A stretch of DNA of 32,048 bases from Brochothrix campestris FSL F6-1037 (GCF_000525915.1 NZ_AODH01000026.1:1-32048), one strand, 5' to 3'; counted from the stretch's first letter, positions 10,732-20,464 are shown. Translations and numbers: made by a program. The notes: generated from the sequence alone by a model not told the origin.

Positions 10732-11517
10732 TTAATTACTTACAACATCCGAAAGGAGCCATGTCAAAGTTGAACGATATTCAACTGCTGATTTAGGTGT
10801 ACTACCTGGTACAGCTAGTTGCACAGATGTGTTTTTTTCCACTTCTTTGCTCGTACCATCTGCTTGAACTTCTGTTTTCATTTCATTAGTACCGAAACGA
10901 TTCAGCCACGTCCCATCTCCTGCTCCTTCAGCTGCAGTCATAACAGTCACCGGTGAGCCTGGTGTTAACTCGATTTCCGCTGCAACAGTAGGAGCTGTAA
11001 CACCGATTGCGTTTGAAACCGCTTGACTATCATTAATCGTAATTTGTGCCCCTTTTAATTCATTATATTTGGCAGTCGCGTTTGAAAATTGATTGTCTTG
11101 TAGCACTTTTAAAGTCCAACCAGTTGAAGACCCACGGTTATCAGTCACTTGAACATAGTTCGGTGTCGTTTTACCCTCTTCTTTGTATGTTTGAGGTGAG
11201 GCATAGTAAATTTCATTTTTTGATGATATTTTATTAACACCAAAATCAAGACTTGAGGCAAAATCAATGCTCAATGGCCCTGGTGTTCCTGGGTTGGGTC
11301 CATCTGGATTGGTTGGATCAATCGGATCAACCGGATCTGGATTAGTAGGGTCGGTTGGATCGATTGGATTGGTTGGGTCTGTGTTTGGAATAAATTTAAC
11401 CGCTCCATTTGAAACGTATTTTGCCCCTGTTTCACCTGCTGATACGGTTGTAATTGTTCCTGATGCACCAGCACCGAGTAATGCTGTGATTGCTATGTAT
11501 TTGCCAAAGTTATTCAT
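10732..11517 (-). CDS. WxL-domain cell-surface protein (module 2, middle)
   Basis: About 261 residues. Signal peptide MNNFGKYIAITALLGAGASG..., mature start ETGAKYVSNGAVKFIP, a D-P-T-N-P repeat linker, then the WxL domain with TGWTLKV and the terminal LTWLLSD. The ATG at 11517 overlaps the stop of the DUF916/DUF3324 gene (11510-11512) and uses GGGGGA as ribosome site; a TTG two codons earlier is less likely. The overlap indicates coupled translation with the membrane partner. Closest relative here is the protein at 24832-25626, which shares NTSVQLAVPGSTPKSAVEYR. Confidence 0.9.
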   Translation of the reverse strand: MNNFGKYIAITALLGAGASGTITTVSAGETGAKYVSNGAVKFIPNTDPTNPIDPTDPTNPDPVDPIDPTNPDGPNPGTPGPLSIDFASSLDFGVNKISSKNEIYYASPQTYKEEGKTTPNYVQVTDNRGSSTGWTLKVLQDNQFSNATAKYNELKGAQITINDSQAVSNAIGVTAPTVAAEIELTPGSPVTVMTAAEGAGDGTWLNRFGTNEMKTEVQADGTSKEVEKNTSVQLAVPGSTPKSAVEYRSTLTWLLSDVVSN

Positions 11518-12551
11518 TGTCAATTCCCCCTGTGGTTTCTTTTATATTTTTTTTACGTAAAATCAGCCAAATAATAAGCCCTATCAATAATAAGATAATC
11601 AGCCCACCGATAATGTAATAAGTTGTATAGCTTTTAACAACCGTGACATCTTTTTCGTTTAAGGCAGTGGCTTCATCATCTGTAATCGTGAAATCTTTGG
11701 ACCACTTCCACTTATTGTCATAGGATTGAGCGGTCATATTCAACGTGTAATTGCCTGGTTCTAACGTTTTCCCATCGCCTAAAGCGATTGGATATGCAAA
11801 ATTACTGTTGGGTGCCATTTGCATCATTTCTTTTTTTGATTCGTAAAGTACCTCACTCTTACCTTTTTTAGTGATTTTCGCATCTATTTTCAATTGGTTA
11901 ACGTAGGTCGGTTCACTATTTTGGATGGTGGCATTAATTACGTTACGGTAGTTTCGTTGTGCAGCCTCGACATCATGTAAATGCAGTTTCGGAGCTACTG
12001 CTTTAATGTCTTGACGCATTTGAATACCAACAACATAAGCATAACGATTATCAATGGCCATTCCATTACCTTCAGTTTTTCTAGCTGTTTCATCCACATC
12101 TTCTTCAAGTGTGATACCACCAGTTACACTACCTTTAAAGGCCTTCTTTGGTGCCTTTACATCTAATTTCAACGCGTAACTTGAATCTGCTTTAATCGTA
12201 ATTTTCTTTTCTGTTGTAACTAAATCTTTCATATCGTAAAGTAACGTTTCATCATTTTTTTTTCTTAGAAGGACCATATTCAACAACACCACTTGAACTT
12301 GTCGTTGTCGCCGCAATCTTCGGTTGAATGGTGACGGCTTTATTGGTGGCATTTTTCAACATAATGGTAAGTTGTTGTGTTTGACCAGGTGTCACTTTAA
12401 GATCAAAGTAACCTTTTTTCTGGTCAATTTGATTGCTTGGTTTTTGTGGTTCCACCGCAAAGTTAAACTCAGATGCCGCAACCGGTTGTAGACCACTGCC
12501 TAATACAATTAGTAAACTAATCACCATTCCCATTTGTTTTTTTATGTTCAT
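11510..12551 (-). pseudogene. DUF916/DUF3324 membrane-anchored WxL-partner protein of module 2, one frameshift
   Basis: The start ATG at 12551 follows GGAGGCTTTATTG. Signal peptide MNIKKQMGMVISLLIVLGSG, then DUF916 (SEFNFAVEPQKPSNQ) up to GVVEYGPSKKK, where nine T (12255-12263) shift the frame; eight would continue as NDETLLYDMKDLV. DUF3324 follows with the conserved GNGMAIDNRYAYVVG and MMQMAPNSNFAYPIALGDG, then a C-terminal membrane helix (YYIIGGLIILLLIGLIIWLIL) and a basic tail. Repaired length is 346 residues, the same as the repaired module 3 paralog. Family role: membrane anchor and peptidoglycan-binding partner of WxL proteins. It follows a WxL gene and overlaps the next one. Confidence 0.85.
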
Positions 12552-12582
12552 CAATAAAGCCTCCATTTACAATTTAAGTAGG

Positions 12583-13404
12583 TTAGTTCCCAGGTACATC
12601 TGATAATGACCAGGTAAGGACTGCTTGATAGTTAGCTGCTGATTTTGCAATTGCGCCTGGTACCACTAAGCTGACATTTTTATTTTTATTAATGGTTTCG
12701 GTTGTTGTGCCATCATCACTCAAAGCAGCGGTATCATCAAATAAGGTTTGACTTGAACCAAAGCGAGTAACCCAAGTTCCTTCACCTCCATTAACCGGTG
12801 CAGTGGTAACTACTTCTGCCGAATTAGGTACGAGTGTCACTGAGTCAGTTACTGTCGGTTTAAGGGTATCGGTTGTCGTTGAGGTAGCGGTCATTCCATC
12901 TAACGTAATCGCTGCTCCAGGTAGTGTTTTATTTTTAACATTATCTGTCGTTGTGAGGTCGCCCACTTGCTTAACTGATAAAGTCCATCCAGCAGCAGTC
13001 CCACGATTATCGGTAACTTGTACATAGTTAGGTTTATTGCTCGTAACACCTTGTTCATTAGTAACTTGTTGTGAGTAAGCATAATAGGTTTCATTCGTTG
13101 ATGAAATCTTTTGTGTCCCAAAATTCAAACTTGAAGCGAAATCAATACTCAATGGTCCTGCTGTCCCTGGTTCAATGGGCGCCGTTGGATCGATTGGATC
13201 AATCGGTGTTACGCCTCCACCACCTGGTTCTTCGGGATCCACTGGTAAGGTTGGTTCATTATTAGGAATGAAATTAATAACAGCATTAGCATCATAAGAA
13301 CCTTTAACCTCATCTGCTTTAGCTACTGCTGTTCCTCCAATTGCCGATGTTCCTAATAACGCGATAATCATCGTTGCTTTGCCGTACCTCTTTATTGTTG
13401 TCAT
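12583..13404 (-). CDS. WxL-domain cell-surface protein (module 2, first gene)
   Basis: 273 residues with a signal peptide (MTTIKRYGKATMIIALLGTS...), a mature start SYDANAVINFIP, a short linker with a GGGG stretch and D-P repeats, and a WxL domain carrying AGWTLSV and LTWSLSD. AAAGGGG precedes the ATG. It is the promoter-proximal gene of module 2, divergent from regulator 2. Module 3 has no counterpart in this position, so the gene was either added here or lost there. Confidence 0.9.
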   Translation of the reverse strand: MTTIKRYGKATMIIALLGTSAIGGTAVAKADEVKGSYDANAVINFIPNNEPTLPVDPEEPGGGGVTPIDPIDPTAPIEPGTAGPLSIDFASSLNFGTQKISSTNETYYAYSQQVTNEQGVTSNKPNYVQVTDNRGTAAGWTLSVKQVGDLTTTDNVKNKTLPGAAITLDGMTATSTTTDTLKPTVTDSVTLVPNSAEVVTTAPVNGGEGTWVTRFGSSQTLFDDTAALSDDGTTTETINKNKNVSLVVPGAIAKSAANYQAVLTWSLSDVPGN

Positions 13405-13652
13405 CTTGTCATTCCCCTTTTCTATTTTGTCCTCTAGCGGATAAACACTTCATCACTAGAGGCAAATAACTATTGTTCCGTTGTTATTCTAGGAAAAGTA
13501 GTTTAAACAAACTAACTCTTAACTCACCTTTAATACTAAATCAATCCTATTATAAAGAAAAGTTCATAAAAAGGTGTTATGATTACACATATCGTTCCCC
13601 CTCTAATTAACAGTTTTAAAATCCCGTCACTATAGGTCAGGAGACAACTAAA
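13405..13652. promoter_or_regulatory. Divergent regulatory region between module 2 and regulator 2
   Basis: This 248-base gap separates two divergent starts. TATAAT on the minus strand (13549-13554) is a candidate -10 for module 2 without a good -35 box, which would suit an activator-dependent promoter. A hairpin with 7-bp arms (CCTCTAG/CTAGAGG, about 13431-13463) lies in the module 2 leader close to its ribosome site. AGGAGA serves regulator 2. No operator could be assigned. Confidence 0.35.
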
Positions 13653-15152
13653 ATGCATAAATTACTTGATAAAGAAGAGAGAAACACCTTGACTTGCCTT
13701 GAGTATTTTTCAAAAGAACGCACATTAAAAACACATAACATCCAATCGATGATGGATGAACTTCAATGGACACGTCGCAGTCTCGTTAAAAACATTGACT
13801 TTCTCCAATCTGAAATAACCGCTCAACAATGGGAAAACTATTTAACCTTGCATTTAACCGCCACAACGATTGAAGTCGAACTTTCACATTTATTTTCAAT
13901 CGATTTTTTTGCCAATCATTACATCATTCAAAGTGTGCCCTTTCAATTTTGCTTAGAAATCTTCAATGGCGACTTTGAAAGCCTTAAAATGTTTACTGAA
14001 AAGAACTTTCTATCGAAACCAACAATGTATCGTAAAATTAATGTTCTCAAAAAAGTGCTCGCCGATTTTGAAATTACAGTTGATTTAGCCGATGAACGCC
14101 GTTTCATTGGAGAGGAACATCAAATTCGTTACTTTTTTTACTGTCTTTTTTCAGATGCGTATCCTTACACAACCGTCTTTACACATTCACTCGATATTGA
14201 ACTTCTTAATCCGCTCATGGAAGAACTCATCGTTTTGCATCCGCGGATGACTTATACCAGTGTCTTAAAAATACGAACATTCATTGCCATCACGTTGACA
14301 CGCATTCAGCAACAACATATTATCGATGCCGCTTCGTCATTGCCGACAGACTGTGATTCGATTATTTTACCGAAGAAAAACATCACCACATGGTTCAGTC
14401 CGAGCTTACAAACGTATCACTTAACGACCGATCAGGTTGATAGTGAACTTAACGGGTTACACTTCATGTTATCGACTTTAAATATTTATCCGATGTCTTA
14501 TTTTGAAACGGCACATGTGCCATCTTTCCTCTATGATTCTGAATTCACACGCAACGCGGAGACACTGTTGATGCATTACTGTGCATTTTTTAGTTTGGCA
14601 CTTACAACCAATGAATACTCCTATTTACTATCGAATTTAACGGCCATCAATCGACATATGCTACACGTTAAAGGTTCACAACATAATTCACGTATCCAAC
14701 TAAATCTAGAAATCATTGGGAAATCTCATCCTTATATTTATCAAGCCTGCCTCGCTTTTTATGACTATTTGGAAAAAAAAATTAACGATTACCCTCAGTG
14801 AACCGATTAAGATTCAATACTTCTTGTTATTGCGTGAATCACTGGATCGCTTATATCCACCACTGACTGTGTGTGTGTTGTCGAAAATAACCGATGCTCA
14901 ACAAGCTTTTCTCAAAAAAAACCATTAAAAAAGTTAAGCAGTGTTAAATTAGTTTTCGCACAGTTCCCCGATGCAAATGTCGACTTATATATTGCTGATT
15001 TTAAAATTAAGCAGCTTGAAAAACGTTATCCAGAAGCTGATTTTCATTACTGGTCTTCAATCCCTAGCGAATTCGAATGGAATCTACTCACCGAAACATT
15101 AAAAGAGTGCTACCACCAAAAAGCTTTTGTACTTCCCTACAGTCAAAAATAA
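13653..15152 (+). pseudogene. Mga-family transcriptional regulator 2, two frameshifts
   Basis: Starts MHKLLDKEERNTLTCLEYF and follows paralog 1 along its length: helix-turn-helix segments, GEEHQIRYFFYCLFSDAY, HFMLSTLNIYPMSYFE and the EIIB-like end (DLYIADFKIKQLEKRYPEADFHYW). The frame breaks at A9 (14773-14781); eight A would restore KKLTITLSEPIKIQYFLLL. It breaks again at A8 (14914-14921); six A would align LKKPLKKLSSVKL with the paralog's LKKKIQRLSQVDL. As written, translation stops after about 382 residues, leaving the DNA-binding part but losing the C-terminal domain. Probably the activator of module 2, from which it diverges. It ends at the terminator at 15151-15196. Confidence 0.8.
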
Positions 15153-15196
15153 GTAGCAAAAAAGCAACCCCAAAAAGGGTTGCTTTTTTGCTACTT
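15151..15196. terminator. Bidirectional intrinsic terminator between regulator 2 and the lipoprotein
   Basis: A perfect 20-bp stem (15151-15170 with 15177-15196) encloses a six-base loop and contains A6 and T6 tracts. It sits between convergent genes and overlaps both stop codons, so it serves both strands. Confidence 0.9.
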
Positions 15197-15824
15197 ATTT
15201 AATTTGTTTCGTATAAACTGTTTCTTCTCCTGTGCTTGTTGTCACAGTTATATTGATTGTGTCACCTTTAATGTTATAGTTCGCGATTGTCGATTGATGT
15301 GCTTCTTGATTGTTGACGACTGACTCACGAATCATCCCTTCGTTATTTCCTAACACAAGTGTTAAAGGTACGTCTTGTCCCTTTCGTGTCATTGTTAAGG
15401 TCGTAAAATCGACTGCAATGTCAGCCTGTGTTGCCTCATACTCGAGAAACGTTTTTAAAATTGTTTTAGTATCCTTATCTAGGCTACTAACTGGTTTATG
15501 ATCAACTGACGATTCAGGTGCACTGACACTCGTCGCTGACTCCGTTACTTCCTTTGAACCTGTCGTTTGTACACTCGCATTTGTATCGGCTTCAACACTG
15601 TCCGTCGTTGACGAAACGACTGCGACAGTTGCTTCAGAACTCGCTTGTTGCTCATCACTCGTAATTATTTCTGAGCTGCTCGCTACTTCACTGCTCTCGC
15701 TACTCGTAGCTTTATCAGTAGACGATGATGAGACGCTTGTGGCTGACTTGCTCGTTTCGTTTTGACAAGCGCTTAAAGTTGCAATACCACCGATGGCCAT
15801 GCATAAAACCAACCATTTTTTCAT
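15195..15824 (-). CDS. Ser/Thr-rich lipoprotein downstream of dltD
   Basis: About 209 residues. The start MKKWLVLCMAIGGIATLSAC carries a lipobox (LSAC), so the protein should be lipid-anchored on the outer face of the membrane. Residues 20-115 are a low-complexity Ser/Thr/Glu spacer, and the last 90 residues are a small folded domain (TKTILKTFLEYEATQADIAVDF...) of no recognised family. The ATG at 15824 with GGAG eight bases upstream is preferred to a GTG at 15833. It lies 113 bases after dltD on the same strand and could be read through from dlt or have its own promoter; none was clear. Function unknown. The spacer suggests the domain is held out through the wall. Confidence 0.8.
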   Translation of the reverse strand: MKKWLVLCMAIGGIATLSACQNETSKSATSVSSSSTDKATSSESSEVASSSEIITSDEQQASSEATVAVVSSTTDSVEADTNASVQTTGSKEVTESATSVSAPESSVDHKPVSSLDKDTKTILKTFLEYEATQADIAVDFTTLTMTRKGQDVPLTLVLGNNEGMIRESVVNNQEAHQSTIANYNIKGDTINITVTTSTGEETVYTKQIK

Positions 15825-15937
15825 ACCAATCACTCCACTCTCTCGTTAAATAATCCCACTAAAAAAACAAGGTTCTTCTATTCTTAGAATAACATATCCA
15901 TTCATGGTAGCGCTCGTGAAAACCTTTTTGAAAGCTC

Positions 15938-17188
15938 TTAAGGATAACGTTTGGCTTTCCATTCTGGTGTTATAAAATAAGAATCGATGTGATATTCAGG
16001 TGTTTTTGTGGTTGCCGTCTCTAAAAACGGCTTCAATTTCTCATCTAAATCAACCCAACCAAGCCAACCGAGATGAATGGTATCTTGCAAATAACAATCA
16101 GTATCACGTTTTTTTGTTAAATCAATTACATCAAAGCCTTGCGATGATAATTGATAATTGATTTTTGTCGAAAAATCATCCAGCATTGCTGTCGATAAAC
16201 CTGTGTAGGCGGCCCATCGTGCATTAACCGGTGTCACTACAAATTGAACATCGACGTGTCGACGCGCAAGTTCCTGTAACACAAGTTGAAAATCGGCATA
16301 TTCGGGTGACTCTAAATAATCGTACTTAGCCTGTGAACCAGCTAAGGCCTTTAGTTTTCCCGCAATTCTATGTTTGTAAAATGAATTTTTAATCCCAAAT
16401 TCATTATTGGATGATTTAAGCGTCGCAATTGTTTCCGCCTTTTCCTTAAGTACGTTAACATCGTAATTAGCAGGTAAGACTTTTTCAAACCGACGAAGTT
16501 CATTCCAACTATTCGTTGGCATATGCCCCCCAAAAACAGCTTTATTATTACTAATGATACTCGCTTTCATTGACATATATTTCACTTGAAAAGCTGACAG
16601 TTCTTTTTGATTGCTTACATCTGTCAAAATACCTGTCAGAATTGCATCAGTTTGTAATGACCCGAACTGCAAAAGACGATTGGCAACATAACTTTTTTCA
16701 GTTGCGTCGATTTGATTATTGTTGATAAAATCAATCGCTTGAACGGTTGAAAAATGTTGGTTAAAAGCACCTTTTGAAACACCTTTTTTAACAAACCATT
16801 GCGGGGAGATAAAAAAGACCATCTTTTTACGTTCGAGTGTCTCACCCATTGCTTGAAAGGTCAAATAATGCGACAACGATTGTGTGCCCGCTTGTCCAAT
16901 TAAAAAAGGGGTGTAATTACGATTGTATTTATCGGCTAAGGCTGCCGGATGAAACGCGTCATAGCGCTGTAATTCTGATGAACCGACAAACGGGATGAAT
17001 TGTTTATCAGCCATTGCTGCCCGGTAAATATCATCATTACGTTTCACTTTTTTCTGTGAGACAACTGCTGCATCATGCAACACGGTTGGCGTAATCTTTT
17101 GTTTGAAAACTGGCAGAGTGTAAACCGCAACTAAGAGGAATAACGCGATTATCACTGGACCTAACGCTATAAACAAGCGTTTTTTCAT
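15938..17188 (-). CDS. dltD: Teichoic acid D-alanyltransferase DltD
   Basis: 416 residues, the usual DltD length. An N-terminal membrane anchor (ALGPVIIALFLLVAVYTLP) is followed by an extracellular SGNH-hydrolase-like domain. The nucleophile motif is GSSEL near residue 70, and the Asp/His motif is DTIHLGW near residues 371-377. DltD acts outside the membrane with DltB in the transfer of D-alanine to lipoteichoic acid. The start overlaps the dltC stop by four bases (ATGA), so translation is coupled. It is the last gene of the operon. Confidence 0.95.
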   Translation of the reverse strand: MKKRLFIALGPVIIALFLLVAVYTLPVFKQKITPTVLHDAAVVSQKKVKRNDDIYRAAMADKQFIPFVGSSELQRYDAFHPAALADKYNRNYTPFLIGQAGTQSLSHYLTFQAMGETLERKKMVFFISPQWFVKKGVSKGAFNQHFSTVQAIDFINNNQIDATEKSYVANRLLQFGSLQTDAILTGILTDVSNQKELSAFQVKYMSMKASIISNNKAVFGGHMPTNSWNELRRFEKVLPANYDVNVLKEKAETIATLKSSNNEFGIKNSFYKHRIAGKLKALAGSQAKYDYLESPEYADFQLVLQELARRHVDVQFVVTPVNARWAAYTGLSTAMLDDFSTKINYQLSSQGFDVIDLTKKRDTDCYLQDTIHLGWLGWVDLDEKLKPFLETATTKTPEYHIDSYFITPEWKAKRYP

Positions 17189-17421
17189 TGATATTCGGCT
17201 ACCTTGTTAATGATTAAAGCTGGTGTTGACCATTCCTCACGGTCAAATTCTGATACAGGTACGGTAATATCAAGACGACTTTCAATTTCTAAGATTAATT
17301 GCACTGTTCCCATTGAATCAAGTAAACCTTCTTCAAATAAATCGAGTGCTTCATTTGCTCGCACGTCACTACTTCCGGTAATTTCTTCTAAAATATCTAA
17401 AATTTCTGCTTTGATTGTCAT
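17185..17421 (-). CDS. dltC: D-alanyl carrier protein DltC
   Basis: A 78-residue acyl-carrier-like protein with the phosphopantetheine attachment serine in DSMGT (about residues 35-39). DltA loads D-alanine as a thioester on this carrier, and it then engages DltB at the membrane. GGGGATTATATA precedes the ATG. Length and acidic composition are standard. It lies 21 bases after dltB and overlaps dltD. Confidence 0.96.
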   Translation of the reverse strand: MTIKAEILDILEEITGSSDVRANEALDLFEEGLLDSMGTVQLILEIESRLDITVPVSEFDREEWSTPALIINKVAEYQ

Positions 17422-17442
17422 TATATAATCCCCTTTATCATT

Positions 17443-18627
17443 TTATTTAAAAAACATTGTATCGAGAATACCTGAAAAAATTAAAAAACTGAAACATACG
17501 GTATTAAAGGTAATGAAAATCGCCAGGCCATAGGTGAACCAATTGCTTGGTAATTTTTGATTTTTTTTCTTATAGCGAAGCCACGCATCATTAACAATGA
17601 TGGCAACGCCATGAAAGACACCGTACGCAATATAGTACCACGTCAGGCCGTGCCAAACACCCATTAATAAAAATAAAGCCATGTAACTAATATTAGAAAT
17701 CACAATCTTACTTTTAAAAACTTTTTTCTTGATTAACGTGAACACCAACCGCATAAAAACGTAGTCGCGGAACCAAGTCGATAAACTCATATGCCAACGG
17801 TTCCAGAACTCTTTTATGTTTGGACTCGCAAACGGTTTATTAAAGTTGATGGGAATTTGATAGCCCATTAAATAACTTGTACCGACTGCAAAGAGACTGT
17901 ACCCGGCAAAATCGAAGAAAAGATATAAGCTATAACTATACATGTAAGCGACCGTATTCAATGAAAAGAAGCCGTTCAGAATCGCGGTTTTTTGCATGTA
18001 TTCGACCACATACGTGTTTAAGTAGTATGCGATAATGAACTTATACAAACAGCCCATTACCAACATGAAAATCCCTTTATCGAACATCGTTAAATACTTA
18101 TCACGGGTTGGAGGCACATACAGTTCTTTTTCAAACCGACGATAGCGGTCGATCGGACCAGATGAAATAGTCGGGAAAAATAACATGAATTCTAAAAAGC
18201 TCCGTGAACTGAACTTCTTCATTAAACCATCACGAATATCCATCGCCATTTGCACAGCCTTAAATGTTAAGTATGATATTCCTAAAAAGCCAAGCAATGA
18301 CGAATGAGCGGTTAACAACGGTAGTGTTTTCGAAAGGAGTAATGGCATTAAGCTCAGGAGGATAACACCGTAAAAGACATAGCTGTTGTTCGCTTTTTGG
18401 CGATATGTGAAGTAGCCATAAATCAGCAACCATTGCCAAATAACATAACCGATGATGGCAATCCCTTGATGCCAATTGCTACCACCAAAAATAAAGTACA
18501 ACATCACTAGTGTCACTATATTTTGATACACTAAATAGCGTTTTTCTCGCAATAAGCCAATCATCAAAGGTATCAAAAGGATAAATAATAAAATCAGATA
18601 CATCGGTCCATTATAGGGGATACTCAT
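17443..18627 (-). CDS. dltB: D-alanyl-lipoteichoic acid O-acyltransferase DltB (MBOAT)
   Basis: 394 residues, a multi-helix membrane protein of the MBOAT family. Conserved segments are present: FPTISSGPIDRYRRF, NRWHMSLSTWFRDYVFMRL and GVWHGLTWYYIAYGVFHG, the last containing the catalytic histidine. It takes D-alanine from DltC and moves it across the membrane toward lipoteichoic acid. Its ATG overlaps the dltA stop by four bases, with GAGGTG as ribosome site inside dltA. Confidence 0.96.
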   Translation of the reverse strand: MSIPYNGPMYLILLFILLIPLMIGLLREKRYLVYQNIVTLVMLYFIFGGSNWHQGIAIIGYVIWQWLLIYGYFTYRQKANNSYVFYGVILLSLMPLLLSKTLPLLTAHSSLLGFLGISYLTFKAVQMAMDIRDGLMKKFSSRSFLEFMLFFPTISSGPIDRYRRFEKELYVPPTRDKYLTMFDKGIFMLVMGCLYKFIIAYYLNTYVVEYMQKTAILNGFFSLNTVAYMYSYSLYLFFDFAGYSLFAVGTSYLMGYQIPINFNKPFASPNIKEFWNRWHMSLSTWFRDYVFMRLVFTLIKKKVFKSKIVISNISYMALFLLMGVWHGLTWYYIAYGVFHGVAIIVNDAWLRYKKKNQKLPSNWFTYGLAIFITFNTVCFSFLIFSGILDTMFFK

Positions 18628-20141
18628 TGATTCACCTCATTCATTAGCGCCTTACGGTCGACTTTGCCATTTAATGATAAAGGCAGTTCCTCGACATAGA
18701 CCCATCGCGTTGGCACCATGTAATCATTGACCAACAACCCGAGTTCATGTTTTAGCTGTTGTGTAAGCTGTGTCACTTTTTCATACGGATGTGTTTTCAC
18801 AACTACATAGGCGACTAAACTCTGAACTTTTGTACCATTCAGTTTTGCAACGACACTGGCATGTTCAACTAAGGCAAGTTGTTCGATGTTATGATCGATA
18901 TCTTCTAGTTCAATACGATAACCTTTATATTTCAACTGAAAGTCGCGTCGGCCCTGATAATAAAACAAGCCTTCTTCGCGACGGCCGAGATCGCCCGTAC
19001 GATACGTGTGTTGACCCTGATATTTAATAAAAGCCTCCGTCGTTTTCTCGCTGTTGTTTAAATAACCACGTGAAACCGCTGGACCACCAATCAACAATTC
19101 GCCGACTTCACCATCAGCCACTTCATTTAACTGCTCATCGACAATCACAATCGGAGTATCGACTTTGGCATAACCAATCGGCAAACGGTTTACTTCGTTG
19201 AGCAATGTTGGCGTCACCTCAATTTGCGTCACTGCCACTGTGGCTTCTGTAGGACCATATGTATTGAAAATGCGGGCCGTTGGAAAACGTTCCTGCAATT
19301 TCTGTGCTGTCTTAACCGTTAATTCTTCACCACAGAAGAAGAAATGTGTTAACTGAGGGTACTGTTCTTGCACAAACTGAGCATCCATTAAACAAATATC
19401 CATGAATGATGGGGTTGATACCCAAACGGAGACTTCAAGCGTTGGCAACGTTTCAAACAACAGTTTGAAGTTAGTCGTTGCTGCTTTTGTTAGCGGCATG
19501 AGTTGCCCGCCAGTTAATAAGGCTGGGTATAAATGCATCACTGATAGATCAAATGAGTATGGCGCCTGCGCTAAAAAGCGTTGTTGCTGTGGCAGATCAA
19601 ATGTCGTTTGCATCCAGTTTGTAAAACTTATTAAATTTGATTCGCTAATTTGAACGCCCTTTGGTGCTCCTGTTGTACCTGATGTGAAAATAACATAGAC
19701 AATCTCATCACCAGTTACGGCTGTTTCAACCGGTAAGGCCTCAAACCTATTCGTTGTGAAACGCTGTAAGTCGTCACAAGTATACAGTGAGCAATTTCGT
19801 GTTATTTCCGTTGGAAACGGTGCGGCTGCAATAATTAAGGCTGGCTGTGCGACTGTGATTATTTGTTGCAGTCGTTCAATTGGCGTTTGACTATCCACTG
19901 GAATATACGGATGTCCGGCCTTCATCGCACCGATAAAACTCGCAAGCATGTCAAACGACATGCCACCATAAACTAAAATTGGTGCTTGTCTCGTCAATGT
20001 TTCGTGCTGATTTAATTGATAAGCCAACGCATCTGACTGTCTTTGCAAGTCCTCATACGAGTAACCTTTATCAGCAATTTTATACACAGGTGCTAGCGGA
20101 TTCGCTTGTGTCACTTGAGTTAATTGTTTAATAATATTCAT
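18624..20141 (-). CDS. dltA: D-alanine--D-alanyl carrier protein ligase DltA
   Basis: 505 residues, an adenylate-forming enzyme that activates D-alanine with ATP and loads it on DltC in the cytoplasm. The ATP-binding loop YVIFTSGTTGAPKG is near residues 150-163, the A5-type motif FNTYGPTEATV follows, then YRTGDLGRR, GYRIELEDID and the C-terminal catalytic lysine in NGKVDRKAL. The start is fixed by an in-frame TGA directly before the ATG. The nearest good ribosome site (AGGAGGG) is about 21 bases upstream, unusually far, and an out-of-frame ATG lies between. This may lower or couple its translation to dltX. Confidence 0.96.
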   Translation of the reverse strand: MNIIKQLTQVTQANPLAPVYKIADKGYSYEDLQRQSDALAYQLNQHETLTRQAPILVYGGMSFDMLASFIGAMKAGHPYIPVDSQTPIERLQQIITVAQPALIIAAAPFPTEITRNCSLYTCDDLQRFTTNRFEALPVETAVTGDEIVYVIFTSGTTGAPKGVQISESNLISFTNWMQTTFDLPQQQRFLAQAPYSFDLSVMHLYPALLTGGQLMPLTKAATTNFKLLFETLPTLEVSVWVSTPSFMDICLMDAQFVQEQYPQLTHFFFCGEELTVKTAQKLQERFPTARIFNTYGPTEATVAVTQIEVTPTLLNEVNRLPIGYAKVDTPIVIVDEQLNEVADGEVGELLIGGPAVSRGYLNNSEKTTEAFIKYQGQHTYRTGDLGRREEGLFYYQGRRDFQLKYKGYRIELEDIDHNIEQLALVEHASVVAKLNGTKVQSLVAYVVVKTHPYEKVTQLTQQLKHELGLLVNDYMVPTRWVYVEELPLSLNGKVDRKALMNEVNQ

Positions 20142-20172
20142 TCATGAACGCGCCGTGCGCTTCCCTCCTAAT

Positions 20173-20319
20173 TTAAAATTCATTATAAATAAAGTTACTA
20201 CCAACATTGTTATCAATATAGATGTAGCTTAATGTTAAGAAAACCGCGAAATAAAACAATGTTTTGAGACTGATACGCAACCATTTGTGCGGTTTACTGT
20301 CAGCTGATACTTTCTTCAT
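20173..20319 (-). CDS. dltX: DltX, small membrane protein of the dlt operon
   Basis: A 48-residue protein starting MKKVSADSKPHKWLRIS, with one membrane helix (LKTLFYFAVFLTLSYIYI) and the DltX-type C-terminal ending NFIYNEF. In this family the C-terminal motif is exposed outside and needed for D-alanylation. GGAGGAG sits seven bases before the ATG. It is the first gene of the operon, directly before dltA. Short, so easily missed in annotation. Confidence 0.93.
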   Translation of the reverse strand: MKKVSADSKPHKWLRISLKTLFYFAVFLTLSYIYIDNNVGSNFIYNEF

Positions 20320-20356
20320 TGTTTGTCTCCTCCATCCTTCTACTAGGTAATAAGTA

Positions 20357-20362
20357 ATTATA
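20357..20362 (-). promoter_or_regulatory. Extended -10 promoter of the dlt operon
   Basis: On the minus strand TATAAT is preceded by TG plus one base (TGTTATAAT), an extended -10 element, about 38 bases before the dltX start. The -35 position (ATAGTG) is poor, which is tolerated with an extended -10. Confidence 0.55.
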
Positions 20363-20436
20363 ACAAAAAACTATCAACACACTATTTCATTTTAAGCTTG
20401 ATGAACGGTTGATTTTGATAACGCTGTTCCCTAAAA

Positions 20437-20462
20437 AACCTAACAACTTAAGTTGTTAGGTT
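20437..20462 (-). terminator. Intrinsic terminator at the end of module 3
   Basis: A perfect 26-bp palindrome (arms AACCTAACAACTT) is followed on the minus strand by a T run (plus-strand A6, 20433-20438). It lies downstream of the lectin adhesin gene and of repeat copy 1, and upstream of the dlt promoter, insulating the two operons. Confidence 0.8.
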
Positions 20463-20464
20463 TC

